NCBI RefSeq assembly: GCF_003990335.1
Contig: NZ_CP034683.1
Location: forward strand, 2,773,501 to 2,837,500
DNA length: 64,000 bases
Direction of reading: 5' to 3'
Origin: Rheinheimera mangrovi
GTDB lineage: Bacteria > Pseudomonadota > Gammaproteobacteria > Enterobacterales > Alteromonadaceae
A model generated the notes under the pieces. That model searched no databases, had not been told where the DNA came from, and was given only the letters and a program-made list of their open reading frames with translations. Of the stretch, positions 9,155 through 17,772 are shown piece by piece (the first letter of the stretch is position 1; each line of letters begins with the position of its first letter). Both the position numbers and the translations under genes were made by a program.

Positions 9155-10266
9155 AACGAAGCTCCTTCAGTTGCACCTGAAAGGCCCGATTGTGCAACTC
9201 GCACCGGATTCTCATCCCGTAACAAATGCGCTCCGAGCGTGACAATTTGAGCGTCTGGGTTGAACGAGCCACTGATAAAGGCAAGCTCTGTATTAAGCCG
9301 GTGTACCGTGACAGGAAGCCAGCTCACTTTCGCCGGAGAGCCAGAAACAACCCAAACCCCAGGCCCATTTCCCTGGTCAAACAACGCGGTGATCGGAACT
9401 TGAAACTGGATCGTTTTGGAATTCACTTCATCGGAAAGTTGGATCATCACGGTCGAGCCTAGTGGGGCAGTGGCCAGCGCACCGTTAAGTACATAACGCG
9501 CTTCGAAAGTGCGAGTCAGTCTATCAGCCGTCTCAGACAACTGACGTAATCGTGCCGCTTCGTCGGTTTGACCACTGCCAAACAAAGTTGCAGTCGCCAA
9601 GGAGCCTATCTCTGGACGGAGTGTTTCCGGCAATTGGATCTCGGCCTCGCGCGGGCCCATATGAGCCAAACGAGCTACCGTCTGACCTGACGAGACGACC
9701 TGGCCTGGTTCAGCCAGAGTTTCCATTATGATCCCATCAGCATCAGCAACGAGCTCGGTATATTGCTTAGCGTTGTCCGCAACTTCAGCCTGTGCTTTGA
9801 CTGCCTTTAATTGGGCTTGCGCTGAGTCGGCGGCGGCTTTGGCCTGATCATAGGCTGAAGCAGAAATCGCCCCTGTTCCCGTTAGGGCACGTAAGCGTGC
9901 TTCATCATCTGCGGTCTGTTTTGCCAGCGCGGCGGCTGCGACTACCGCAGCTTGTTGTACATTGGCTGCGAGTTGCAAATCAACTGGGTCAAGCCGCAGC
10001 AGTACCTGCCCCCGTTTAACTTTCTGGCCAGTATCGACGAAACGCTCTTTGATCTTCCCGGCAACTCTGAACCCCAGGTCACTCTGCACTTTGGCCGCCA
10101 CCACACCTGTATACGTACGCGTTGTCAACGATGCGTTTTGGATCTGCACGGTTCGGACAAGAGGTGGGTCTGTACGTGGATCTGAAGTGTTTACTTCGTT
10201 GCACCCAATCAACGTTAGCGAGAATACAGTGACGGCAGTAAGTGAAATAAGATGGCGTTGAAACAT
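9151..10266 (-). CDS. RND efflux periplasmic adaptor lipoprotein
   Basis: A 371-residue membrane-fusion protein with a lipoprotein signal (lipobox LIGC, Cys22). The biotinyl-lipoyl-like half motifs (VAGKIKERFVDTGQKVKRGQ and the later DGIIMETLAEPGQVVSSGQ) flank an Ala-rich helical hairpin at about residues 95-165, followed by beta-barrel and membrane-proximal domains. It would link the inner-membrane RND pump to an outer-membrane channel. It is the first gene of the adaptor-RND-SDR operon. A GGGGAT ribosome site lies before the ATG, and a TetR-type operator overlaps its promoter. Confidence 0.92.
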   Translation of the reverse strand: MFQRHLISLTAVTVFSLTLIGCNEVNTSDPRTDPPLVRTVQIQNASLTTRTYTGVVAAKVQSDLGFRVAGKIKERFVDTGQKVKRGQVLLRLDPVDLQLAANVQQAAVVAAAALAKQTADDEARLRALTGTGAISASAYDQAKAAADSAQAQLKAVKAQAEVADNAKQYTELVADADGIIMETLAEPGQVVSSGQTVARLAHMGPREAEIQLPETLRPEIGSLATATLFGSGQTDEAARLRQLSETADRLTRTFEARYVLNGALATAPLGSTVMIQLSDEVNSKTIQFQVPITALFDQGNGPGVWVVSGSPAKVSWLPVTVHRLNTELAFISGSFNPDAQIVTLGAHLLRDENPVRVAQSGLSGATEGASL

Positions 10267-10300
10267 AATGGATCCCCTAGACCAATCGTTTAGAAGATCT

Positions 10301-10335
10301 ATTTTATTCTAGTGACCATTTTAGTCAATAGTCAC
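10301..10335 (-). promoter_or_regulatory. Promoter of adaptor-RND operon with TetR-type operator
   Basis: Read on the minus strand, TTGACT (10328-10323) and TAAAAT (10306-10301) are separated by 16 bases. The palindrome GTGACCA-N10-TAGTCAC (10312-10335) covers the -35 box and spacer. The same arms and the same 10-base spacing recur at 11033-11056, so one repressor probably controls both. Confidence 0.7.
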
Positions 10336-10343
10336 AAACTAAA

Positions 10344-10961
10344 TTAGGGGGAAAGGCTACGCAAGACCAAACTGGATAAATGGGTCGCGGCGTCACGAGC
10401 ACGGTCAAAGCTATGTTGCAGCAATAGTGGATTCAGGTAAGGACGCATTACCAGATAAATGGATGTAACTGCCTCATCCATAGGCGTTTTTCGTTCAAAG
10501 TCGCCAGAAAGGCGGCCTTGCTGAATAATATCTTGCAGTAACTCCCGCATGTGCTCGTCGTAGGCTCCCGTGGCCTGCCAGCCTTCCGAGGCTGCTGCAA
10601 CAGTAATTTCGTGCAATCGGCGATCATTAAAAAATAGTCGTAGGCCTGCCTCAACCATGGCTCTGAACATTTGCCGCAGCTTTTCTGGTGGTTTGTCCGT
10701 TGCTTCTATTGCTGACCGCACTTCGGTTTCTATTTCACGTAAACAATTAGCGCAGATCATTTCGCCAATTGCTTGTTTGGAAGTGAAGAACTTATAAATA
10801 TATGCTTTTGAAAAACCTATAGATTTTGCAAGGTCAGACACGGTGGTTTTCATATATCCGTACTGCCTGAAATGTTCGCCGGCAGCCAGGATAATCTGAT
10901 CTCTGACATCGTGATCTGCCGGACCGCGCTGTGAAACCGGATAGTTGTCGTCGTTACTCAT
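10344..10961 (-). CDS. TetR-family repressor of the efflux island
   Basis: A 205-residue TetR-type regulator. The N-terminal helix-turn-helix is clear (DLAKSIGFSKAYIYKFFTSK at about residues 43-62), followed by an all-helical ligand-binding domain. It lies between the leftward adaptor-RND-SDR operon and the rightward channel-MATE operon. Matching 24-bp palindromes overlap both promoters, so it is the natural candidate repressor of both. Family members release DNA when they bind an effector, often a pump substrate. The operator at 11033-11056 lies upstream of this gene too and could allow autoregulation. The effector is unknown. Confidence 0.9.
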   Translation of the reverse strand: MSNDDNYPVSQRGPADHDVRDQIILAAGEHFRQYGYMKTTVSDLAKSIGFSKAYIYKFFTSKQAIGEMICANCLREIETEVRSAIEATDKPPEKLRQMFRAMVEAGLRLFFNDRRLHEITVAAASEGWQATGAYDEHMRELLQDIIQQGRLSGDFERKTPMDEAVTSIYLVMRPYLNPLLLQHSFDRARDAATHLSSLVLRSLSP

Positions 10962-11022
10962 ATATTTTCAAAACCCATACAACTTAAGCAAAGTACGCAT
11001 AGTGTACTCGTCATAGAAAAAA

Positions 11023-11056
11023 TTGACAACGAGTGACCAATAGGTAATATGGTCAC
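11023..11056 (+). promoter_or_regulatory. Promoter of channel-MATE operon with TetR-type operator
   Basis: TTGACA (11023-11028) and TAATAT (11045-11050) are spaced 16 bases apart. The perfect palindrome GTGACCA-N10-TGGTCAC (11033-11056) covers the spacer and the -10 box. The match to the site at 10312-10335 differs in one arm base. The upstream in-frame ATG at 11049 falls inside this operator, which argues for translation starting at 11085. Confidence 0.75.
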
Positions 11057-11084
11057 AAATAAACGACCCTATTTGAGAACACCT

Positions 11085-12533
11085 ATGTCTGTTAAACATA
11101 AGAGCGTTGCCTTGGTTATCGCATGTATTATTAGTGGCTGCGCTGTCGGCCCAGAGTACGCTGCGCCTCAAATCATCACCAAACGGCAGTTTGACGGGCA
11201 AACGGCGGTGATGCAGCGCTCAACCTCTGCACACGCCGCCATCGAGACTTGGTGGCAAGGCTACGAAGACCCGTTGCTGACGCGTTTTATTCAACTAGCG
11301 TTGCAGCAAAATCTCGATATAGCTCAGGCACAATTCAGAATTGATCAGGCAAAAGCAGGTTTGTCAGCAGCCAATGCAACATTACTGCCGTCAGGAAATA
11401 TCGACGGGCATGCGGCACGAGCCTATCAATCAACCGAAACGCCACTTGGCCAGTTACTGGCTCCACAACCAGGTTTTAGCCGTTACAGTAGCAGCTACGA
11501 GGCGAACCTTGGCATCGGCTGGGAATTGGATCTGTTTGGAGCTTTACGCCACGGTAAAGCCGCTGCCCTGGCGGATTATCAGGCCGCAGCAGCCAGCGAG
11601 GCGGCAGTCCAGTTGGCTGTGGCTGCACAGACCGCTGACATCTACGTCAATATTCGCGGCCTGCAACTCCGCTTGGATGTAGCAAATCGTCAGTTGCAGA
11701 CGCAACAGGCGCTGGTATCGAATCTGCGATTGTTATCTGAACATGGACTCATCGCACCATCAGAACTGGATCAGGCCCAAAGTCTGATGGCTCAGGCGAG
11801 TGCAGCGGTGCCTGGGTTAGAAGCCAGCATTGTACAGGCGATGAACATGCTTGATGTCATGCTAGGTGCACTGCCGGGCACCTATCAGCAGGAACTGGTC
11901 AGTACGAAGTATCTTCCTGCTGTTCCGGCAGTTCAAGACATCGGTACACCAGGAGACTTACTCAGGCGTCGGCCAGATTTGATTGTCGCAGAACGCAAAC
12001 TTGCCTCAGCAAACGCACAGATTGGCCAAGCGATTTCAGAGTATTACCCGAAGTTCTCCCTTGGCGGTCTGATTGGCAGTGCAACGACAACATCGGGCGG
12101 TCTGTTTAATAACGCAAGCAGTCAGGCTTCAGGGGTTCTTGGGTTGCGCTGGCGTTTGTTTGATTTTGGACGCATTAATGCACAGATCAACAATGCTAAA
12201 GGGCGGGAAGCTGAACTGTTAGCGGCCTACCGGCTGGCGAATCTACGTGCGACTGAAGAGGTTGAGACTTCTTTTACGGAACTGCTGAAAATGGAACAGC
12301 AAGCCTCTTTTCTACAGCAAGGAACACAATCCCTCAATCAGGCGCGGTCGGCTGCGCAGGCCGCTTATAACCAGGGTATCAATAGCCAGATTGAAGTACT
12401 GCAAGCCGATGAGAAATTACTGCGCATGACCGATGCTCATCTTCAGGCGCAAATTGCCGCTGTGCGCGCATCGATTAGGGTTTTTAAAGCCCTGGGTGGT
12501 GGCTGGGATAGCCATTCTGAGCATAAATCATGA
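11085..12533 (+). CDS. Outer-membrane efflux channel lipoprotein (TolC/NodT family)
   Basis: A 482-residue outer-membrane factor. I place the start at 11085 because it gives a clean lipoprotein signal (lipobox ISGC, Cys19), and the upstream ATG at 11049 lies within the operator. The mature protein opens with CAVGPEYAAPQ, the hallmark of NodT-type channels, and contains two tandem outer-membrane-factor repeats with long Ala/Gln-rich helices plus the conserved LLRRRPDLIVAERKLASANA block near residue 300. It forms the trimeric exit duct for RND systems. The adaptor and pump are in the divergent operon with the same operator. A MATE gene overlaps its stop. Confidence 0.92.
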   Translation: MSVKHKSVALVIACIISGCAVGPEYAAPQIITKRQFDGQTAVMQRSTSAHAAIETWWQGYEDPLLTRFIQLALQQNLDIAQAQFRIDQAKAGLSAANATLLPSGNIDGHAARAYQSTETPLGQLLAPQPGFSRYSSSYEANLGIGWELDLFGALRHGKAAALADYQAAAASEAAVQLAVAAQTADIYVNIRGLQLRLDVANRQLQTQQALVSNLRLLSEHGLIAPSELDQAQSLMAQASAAVPGLEASIVQAMNMLDVMLGALPGTYQQELVSTKYLPAVPAVQDIGTPGDLLRRRPDLIVAERKLASANAQIGQAISEYYPKFSLGGLIGSATTTSGGLFNNASSQASGVLGLRWRLFDFGRINAQINNAKGREAELLAAYRLANLRATEEVETSFTELLKMEQQASFLQQGTQSLNQARSAAQAAYNQGINSQIEVLQADEKLLRMTDAHLQAQIAAVRASIRVFKALGGGWDSHSEHKS

Positions 12534-13966
12534 ATATATCACGACCAGCGACAGGGGTTCCGGCTTCTGCAACTCAGGCTAAAACCGAAGCAATATTAAC
12601 AGGTCCTGTGCTGCCGGTATTATTTGCATTGGCTTTACCGACGATTGCTGTCCTGTTGATCCAAACTTTTGTTGGTCTGACCGAAACTTATTTCGTCAGC
12701 TCCCTTGGCTCTCATGCTTTAGCTGGCGTGTCCGTGGTTTTTCCGCTGTTAATGTTGATGCAAATGATGGCGAATGGCGGCTTTGGTAGTGGTCTTGCAG
12801 CCGCTGTGGCGCGGGCAATTGGCGCCGGTCGTTCACAACAGGCCGCATCATTGGTCTGGCACAGTGTTTGGGTTGCAGGTTTTCTGGGCACCATTTGTGC
12901 TTTCGCGTTCGTTTTTGGCGGCCACCGCCTCTATTCGATCATGGGCGTCTCAGGCCCTGCGCTTGAGGCTGCGTTAGCATACTCAAACATCATTTTTTTG
13001 GCATCACCGCTGATTTGGTTAGTTGCCATGCTGTCAGCAGCAATGCGTGGGGCTGGAGATACAGCCACACCGGCACGTATTACTCTGGGTGGTGCTTTGC
13101 TATTATTGCCAATATCACCGCTGCTCATTTTCGGCTGGGGGCCTGTACCTGCATTTGGCGTCAAAGGGGCAGGTATTGCAATCGTTATATACTATTTAGT
13201 GGCAGTAATTTTACTGACTAAGCAGATGCTGCGTCCGGACGCCACAGTTGCACTGGTGCGAACTCCGCTAAAAACCACTTCCTTTCTGGAAATTGCCGGC
13301 GTGGGTATGCTGGCATCTGTAGGTACAGTACAAATCAATCTGACTGTTGCAATTGTCACTGCGGCAGTCGGCACTTTCGGACAGGCTGCGGTTGCAGGAT
13401 ATGGTATTGCTTCGCGGCTGGAGTATATTCAGGTGCCCTTGCTATTTGGACTCGGTACCGCCGTAATGACCATGGTAGGCGTAAATATTGGCGCTGGGCA
13501 AATTAAAAGAGCACAGCGGATCGCTTGGATTGGTGCGGTAGTCGCTTTTATATTCACCACTATGATTGGCTTGGTTGCCGCCGTTGCACCTCAGCTCTGG
13601 CTAACGCTGTTCAGCCATGATCCCGAAATTCTAACTTTAGGAAGCATTTATCTGCAAAACGTTGCACCTTTTTATGGCTGCATCGGTGCGGCGATGACGC
13701 TGTATTTTGCTTCAATTGCAATGAAACGGGTGCTTTGGCCGGTACTTGCCGGCACTGCGAGAATGATTGTGGCAGCATTCATTGGCTGGATAGCGGTGGG
13801 ATATTTTGGTGCTGACATCAACACCTTGTTTCAAATATATGCCCTAAGTGCAGTGTTATATTTTGCCATCACTGTAATTTCAATTTGGCGTGGGAATTAC
13901 GTCGAAGAATTGCACGGAAAAAGCGACTCAAAGACGTTCGCTAAAAACAGAAAATGTTCAGTGTAA
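12530..13966 (+). CDS. MATE-family multidrug/sodium antiporter
   Basis: A 478-residue membrane protein with about 12 predicted helices in two homologous halves. The start region (PVLPVLFALALPTIAVLLIQTFVG) and the conserved AMRGAGDT stretch near residue 170 are typical of MATE transporters, which use Na+ or H+ gradients to expel cationic drugs across the inner membrane. Its ATG overlaps the preceding channel gene's stop (ATGA), so the two are translationally coupled and share the operator-bearing promoter. MATE pumps do not normally need a dedicated outer-membrane channel, so the pairing is notable. The substrate is unknown. Confidence 0.92.
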   Translation: MNISRPATGVPASATQAKTEAILTGPVLPVLFALALPTIAVLLIQTFVGLTETYFVSSLGSHALAGVSVVFPLLMLMQMMANGGFGSGLAAAVARAIGAGRSQQAASLVWHSVWVAGFLGTICAFAFVFGGHRLYSIMGVSGPALEAALAYSNIIFLASPLIWLVAMLSAAMRGAGDTATPARITLGGALLLLPISPLLIFGWGPVPAFGVKGAGIAIVIYYLVAVILLTKQMLRPDATVALVRTPLKTTSFLEIAGVGMLASVGTVQINLTVAIVTAAVGTFGQAAVAGYGIASRLEYIQVPLLFGLGTAVMTMVGVNIGAGQIKRAQRIAWIGAVVAFIFTTMIGLVAAVAPQLWLTLFSHDPEILTLGSIYLQNVAPFYGCIGAAMTLYFASIAMKRVLWPVLAGTARMIVAAFIGWIAVGYFGADINTLFQIYALSAVLYFAITVISIWRGNYVEELHGKSDSKTFAKNRKCSV

Positions 13967-14061
13967 AGGTTATGTGGGGGAGCACACTTCCAATGCCCAA
14001 ATGATATGACCTGATACACACGGCAAAATAGTTTTCAAGAACAGTAGAAAGAGTACCTACA

Positions 14062-14301
14062 ATGGCCAAGAACAACGCGGATTATCCAGATCCATCCAAT
14101 CGTTCCAAATTAAACGCCATCAGCAGGCTTAAAATGCTTTTCAGACGATTAAGCAGAAATGTCGAGAATATAGCTGTCGCATCAGACTACAGTTATGGCG
14201 ATTTTCTGCATGATAAAATTGCAGCCCTTGAAAAACGCGTTGCGTTACTTGAAAACAAAGCTGTTCCTTCTGAAAAGAATGCATCGGCTGAGAAGCTATG
14301 A
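14062..14301 (+). CDS. Small charged coiled-coil protein, unknown
   Basis: A 79-residue reading frame with no signal peptide. The middle is basic (RLKMLFRRLSRN). Residues about 50-67 form a heptad-like helix (HDKIAALEKRVALLENK) suited to a short coiled coil. A weak GAAAGAG ribosome site precedes the ATG. It stands alone between the MATE gene and an AcuR-type regulator. I do not recognise the family. The amino-acid pattern looks like a real protein, but this is a moderate-confidence call. Confidence 0.5.
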   Translation: MAKNNADYPDPSNRSKLNAISRLKMLFRRLSRNVENIAVASDYSYGDFLHDKIAALEKRVALLENKAVPSEKNASAEKL

Positions 14302-14405
14302 AGGGAGTGTTACCTCATTTTGGGAAGCCAGTAATACCAGCAAGTATGTATCTGATACGTTCACTTGCCACTCGATGTGGCGTTGGGTTTCGACTTTTGT
14401 CTAGC

Positions 14406-14433
14406 TTGCTTTTATAGACGGTCGGTCTATTAT
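14406..14433 (+). promoter_or_regulatory. Promoter and operator of AcuR-type regulator
   Basis: TTGCTT (14406-14411), 16 bases, then TATTAT (14428-14433). The palindrome ATAGAC-N5-GTCTAT (14414-14430) fills the spacer. The -10 box lies only 7 bases before the ATG at 14441 and no ribosome site fits between, so the transcript may be leaderless. The same palindrome recurs at 15089-15105. Confidence 0.65.
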
Positions 14434-14440
14434 TCTGTTT

Positions 14441-15073
14441 ATGACTACATTGACCACTACACCGCGTAGAGGGCGCCCGCCTAAAACTGCGGCGCAAAAT
14501 CGGGATATCCGCGCTGAGTTGATCAGAAGCGGTCTTGCGCATTTAACCGAACTAGGCTTTACCGCGTCGGGTTTGGATCAGATCCTGAAAAAAGTGGGCG
14601 TGCCCAAGGGCTCGTTTTATTTTTACTTTCAAAGCAAAGAAGCCTTTGGCCATGCGGTACTGACCAGCTACGCCAACTACTTTGCCCACAAGCTCGATAG
14701 CCACTTACTGGACACCGGCATCCCTCCGATACAACGCATTCGCAATTTTGTCGACGACGCCAAACAAGGCATAGCCCGGCATCAATTCAAACGCGGGTGT
14801 TTGGTCGGTAACTTAGGTCAGGAAGTAGACTTGTTGCCAGAGAGCTTTCGGCCAGTGCTGATTGCAACCTTCCAAAGCTGGCAGCACCGTGTGGCTAGCT
14901 GCCTGCGTGAAGCGCAATTAGTAGGTCAGCTTGCAGTCAATGCCGACTGCGATGCGCTGGCTGAGTTTTTCTGGATTGGCTGGGAAGGTGCCGTCAGCCG
15001 TGCCCGGCTGGAGCAAAGCACCAGACCCCTGGATAAGTACGTAGAACTTTTTACTCAGCGCTGCGCCGGGTAA
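14441..15073 (+). CDS. acuR: TetR-family regulator, AcuR/NemR type
   Basis: A 210-residue regulator that starts with a basic RRGRPPK arm. The helix-turn-helix reads LDQILKKVGVPKGSFYFYF (about residues 46-64), and the NLGQEVDLLPESFRP block near 125-140 is characteristic of this TetR subgroup. Known relatives repress enzymes that detoxify acrylate or other electrophiles and respond through reactive cysteines. It is followed after 44 bases by an AcuI-type reductase, and matching palindromes precede both genes, indicating autorepression and local control. The symbol rests on family resemblance plus gene pairing. Confidence 0.82.
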   Translation: MTTLTTTPRRGRPPKTAAQNRDIRAELIRSGLAHLTELGFTASGLDQILKKVGVPKGSFYFYFQSKEAFGHAVLTSYANYFAHKLDSHLLDTGIPPIQRIRNFVDDAKQGIARHQFKRGCLVGNLGQEVDLLPESFRPVLIATFQSWQHRVASCLREAQLVGQLAVNADCDALAEFFWIGWEGAVSRARLEQSTRPLDKYVELFTQRCAG

Positions 15074-15088
15074 TTTTTTTATTAGTTA

Positions 15089-15105
15089 ATAGACGATCGG
15101 TCTAT
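15089..15105 (+). promoter_or_regulatory. Operator of the AcuI-type reductase gene
   Basis: ATAGAC-N5-GTCTAT lies directly before a strong TAGGAGG ribosome site and the ATG at 15118. The centre differs by one base from the copy upstream of the regulator gene, and the half-sites are identical. It probably gives a second, internal control point of the same repressor. Confidence 0.7.
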
Positions 15106-15117
15106 TTAGGAGGCACC

Positions 15118-16110
15118 ATGTTTAAAGGCGTATTGATTGAAAAAGACCCACAAAGTTATACCGCCACAGTAAAGGACCTGGACGACTCAGTGCTGATGGA
15201 CGGCGACACCTTAATCAGTGTGGCGTACAGCACGCTGAACTATAAAGATGCGCTGGCCATTACCGGTAAATCGCCCGTCGTACGCAAATTCCCGATGATC
15301 CCAGGCATTGATTTGGCAGGCAGCGTGTTGAGCTGCACCTCGGGTAAGTTTAAAGCCGGTGATCAGGTGCTGCTAAACGGCTTTGGTGTTGGCGAAGTAC
15401 ACTGTGGAGGTCTAGCACAACAAGCGAGACTATCCAGTGAATGGCTGATTGCACTCCCCAACGCCTTATCTGCCAAACAAGCGATGGCGATCGGTACCGC
15501 AGGTTATACCGCCATGTTATCTGTGATGACGTTAGAAAAGCATGGTGTAACGCCTAATTGTGGCGAAGTACTGGTGACAGGTGCCAATGGAGGAGTTGGC
15601 AGTTACGCTATCGCGCTGCTAGCAAAACTCGGCTACACAGTAATAGCCGCCACTGGTCGGGTTGAAGAAGCCGATTATTTGAAAGCACTGGGTGCCCACG
15701 AGATTATCGATCGGCAGTTGCTGTCTGAACCGGGTCGCCCGCTGGCGAAAGAGCGCTGGGCTGGCGTGATTGATTCGGTCGGCAGCCATACACTGGTCAA
15801 TGCTTGTGCCAGCACCAAGTACGGTGGCATCGTGACCGCTTGTGGCTTAGCCCAGGGCATGGACCTCCCCGGAACTGTGGCACCTTTTATCTTAAGAGGC
15901 ATAACCCTGGCAGGCATAGACAGCGTGATGCGGCCAGTGCAAGACAGGATCGCTGCCTGGGCACGATTGGCTGAATTGTTAGATGCAAACACCCTCGACG
16001 CTGTCGCCAGCGAAATCCCGCTATCTGCGGTATGCGAAACCGCCCAGCGGTTAATCGACGGCAAAGTACGGGGACGTATAGTGGTCAATATCAATGAGCG
16101 ATGTAATTAG
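15118..16110 (+). CDS. acuI: AcuI/YhdH-type zinc-independent quinone-oxidoreductase-like reductase
   Basis: A 330-residue medium-chain dehydrogenase/reductase. The N-terminal catalytic domain has STLNYKDALAITG and MIPGIDLAG, typical of the YhdH/AcuI branch. The Rossmann motif VTGANGGVGSYAIALLAKLG is near residues 158-177. Characterised AcuI enzymes reduce acryloyl-CoA to propionyl-CoA with NADPH, removing a toxic electrophile. No zinc-ligand cysteine set is apparent. The upstream TetR gene and shared operator support inducible detoxification. Other alpha,beta-unsaturated substrates are possible. Confidence 0.88.
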   Translation: MFKGVLIEKDPQSYTATVKDLDDSVLMDGDTLISVAYSTLNYKDALAITGKSPVVRKFPMIPGIDLAGSVLSCTSGKFKAGDQVLLNGFGVGEVHCGGLAQQARLSSEWLIALPNALSAKQAMAIGTAGYTAMLSVMTLEKHGVTPNCGEVLVTGANGGVGSYAIALLAKLGYTVIAATGRVEEADYLKALGAHEIIDRQLLSEPGRPLAKERWAGVIDSVGSHTLVNACASTKYGGIVTACGLAQGMDLPGTVAPFILRGITLAGIDSVMRPVQDRIAAWARLAELLDANTLDAVASEIPLSAVCETAQRLIDGKVRGRIVVNINERCN

Positions 16111-16355
16111 ATCGTTTATCGGCCAAACCCAAAAGTGAGACTACAAATATTTCTGTATAAGTGGCTGTTTATCATAACGATACGCGGCCACCGCACGCTC
16201 ATTTGCTTCTAAGATTGCACCAATATCCCCGTTCAGCGAGTTGTGGACATAGGTTTTCAAAAAAACTTGACTATGCCTAAGTCTGCTTTTCGCTCAAAGC
16301 CGCCCTTAAAACCAATCAAAATATAAGTCGCTACGACAGAATATAACCCCTTCAG

Positions 16356-16805
16356 CTACAGGCTGTTTTTATCCATTCTATGGTGCTCAAAAATCTCTAT
16401 GGCGGCTTTTAGAAAGCCGAGCATGCCAAGGGCCATCACTATGGTGCCAACGGATACATCCTTTAGAATGCCTGGGGCGCTGTAAAAGTAGCCGACTAAA
16501 CCCAGCAGCAGAAACAGCAGGATCATCAGGCTCATAATACAAATCATCAGTTTGCCTTTGGCCGGGTTTTGCCAGATGTTTTGCGACAACTTATTCTGCA
16601 TTTTTGTGGTGTCCTGTAAAGACGAGAAACTGATGCCAAGGCCCATAAAAATCAGCGCTGTGTTGAGGCTGGTAAAAATGATCGACGGGTTGGCTTTTAG
16701 TGCAGCAAAACCTGCCAGATAGGGGCTAAAAGCAAAGTAGAGAGCAGTGAACATCAATGGGTACTGCAGGTAACTCAGGTAATGAAACGCCAGTTTAAAG
16801 TTCAT
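16356..16805 (-). CDS. Small integral membrane protein, unknown
   Basis: A 149-residue protein from the ATG at 16805, chosen because AGGGA lies 7 bases upstream. Alternatives are the ATG at 16835 and a weak TTG at 16895. Four hydrophobic segments are visible: about residues 10-30, 40-60, 85-107 and 115-135. The C-terminus is charged (EIFEHHRMDKN). I do not recognise a named family. It is the last gene of the leftward glucan/sensor cluster, with about 110 bases to the LytTR regulator gene, so it may be a target or accessory of that system. Confidence 0.65.
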   Translation of the reverse strand: MNFKLAFHYLSYLQYPLMFTALYFAFSPYLAGFAALKANPSIIFTSLNTALIFMGLGISFSSLQDTTKMQNKLSQNIWQNPAKGKLMICIMSLMILLFLLLGLVGYFYSAPGILKDVSVGTIVMALGMLGFLKAAIEIFEHHRMDKNSL

Positions 16806-16914
16806 GAAGTAGTCCCTGTGTGTGTAAGACTCCATGCTCGCCGATTTTTTCTGTGTTGTCAGCTGTAATTTTATTGTTAGTTTAAAGTTATACAAAAAGG
16901 CTTAACAAAGCGCC

Positions 16915-17772
16915 CTACCCCAACAACCTCTGTCTTAGCGCCCTGGCATAAGTGCGGCTTACTTTAAGCACCTTGCCATTGAGTAAAATAGCCTTGTATT
17001 CAGAGTTACTCAGCGGTTGCAGGCTTTCGATATAGCTCAGGTTCACAACTGTCGATTTATGAATACGGACAAACACATCGGGCAGGCGCTCGTCGATCAG
17101 GCTTTTGAGCCTGGCCCGCATTACATGGGTTTCGGCTTGGGTATGCACGCACATATAGTCACCGGCGGCGTCTATCCAGATAATGTCCTGATACGGAATC
17201 AGCTGAATCGGGTTGCGGCCGTCCTGGATCACCAGTTTCTGACGTTCTATGCAGTATTGTGATTGATTGGCCCCGGTGTCTGCGTCAGTCTCGTTGTGTT
17301 GCAGCGAGCTCTGCGCTGTATTCTGCTCAAGGCTTGCGCTCTCAGTTTGCGTGATGTCGGCCACAGCTGAAAGCAGTTGCGCTTTGTCAGCGCGGATGGC
17401 GCTAAGTTCGCTCACTCTGGCTATAGCTTCTGCTAATCGTTCCGCTTTCACAGGTTTTAATAAGTAATCCAAAGCCCGCACTTCAAAAGCTTTCACCGCA
17501 TGTTGATGAAAAGCGGTGACAAAGACGATGGCCGGACACTGTTCGGGCTGTAACTGGCGAATTAGATCAAAGCCTGTTTGCTCTGGCATTTCAATATCAA
17601 GAAAAATCAGCTCAGGCATTTGCGCGTCAATGCTACGAACCGCTTCAGCAACACTATGGGCCTCGGCTATCACCCGGATCTGCGGAAAAGCTGCCAGCCT
17701 CAGTCGCAAGCCTTCTATGGCTGCTGGTTCGTCGTCTACGATCAGCGTATTAATGATGCTCAGATTATTCAC
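16915..17772 (-). CDS. LytTR-family response regulator
   Basis: A 285-residue regulator. The receiver domain has acidic pocket Asp13/Asp14, phospho-acceptor Asp59 (LIFLDIEMPE), Thr86 and Lys106 (LLKPVK). A low-complexity linker follows, and then a C-terminal LytTR DNA-binding domain (about 185-285, with IIWIDAAGDYMCVHT and FVRIHKSTVVNL). LytTR domains bind DNA through beta strands. The GTG start lies within the last codons of the kinase gene (8-base overlap), so the pair is coupled. It likely controls the adjacent TonB receptor and GH3 genes, which is inferred from proximity. Confidence 0.93.
   Translation of the reverse strand: MNNLSIINTLIVDDEPAAIEGLRLRLAAFPQIRVIAEAHSVAEAVRSIDAQMPELIFLDIEMPEQTGFDLIRQLQPEQCPAIVFVTAFHQHAVKAFEVRALDYLLKPVKAERLAEAIARVSELSAIRADKAQLLSAVADITQTESASLEQNTAQSSLQHNETDADTGANQSQYCIERQKLVIQDGRNPIQLIPYQDIIWIDAAGDYMCVHTQAETHVMRARLKSLIDERLPDVFVRIHKSTVVNLSYIESLQPLSNSEYKAILLNGKVLKVSRTYARALRQRLLG

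Noticed and set aside
11049..11084. N-terminal extension of the outer-membrane channel
   Set aside because: It would start inside the operator and -10 box, and would place 12 extra residues before a textbook lipoprotein signal.
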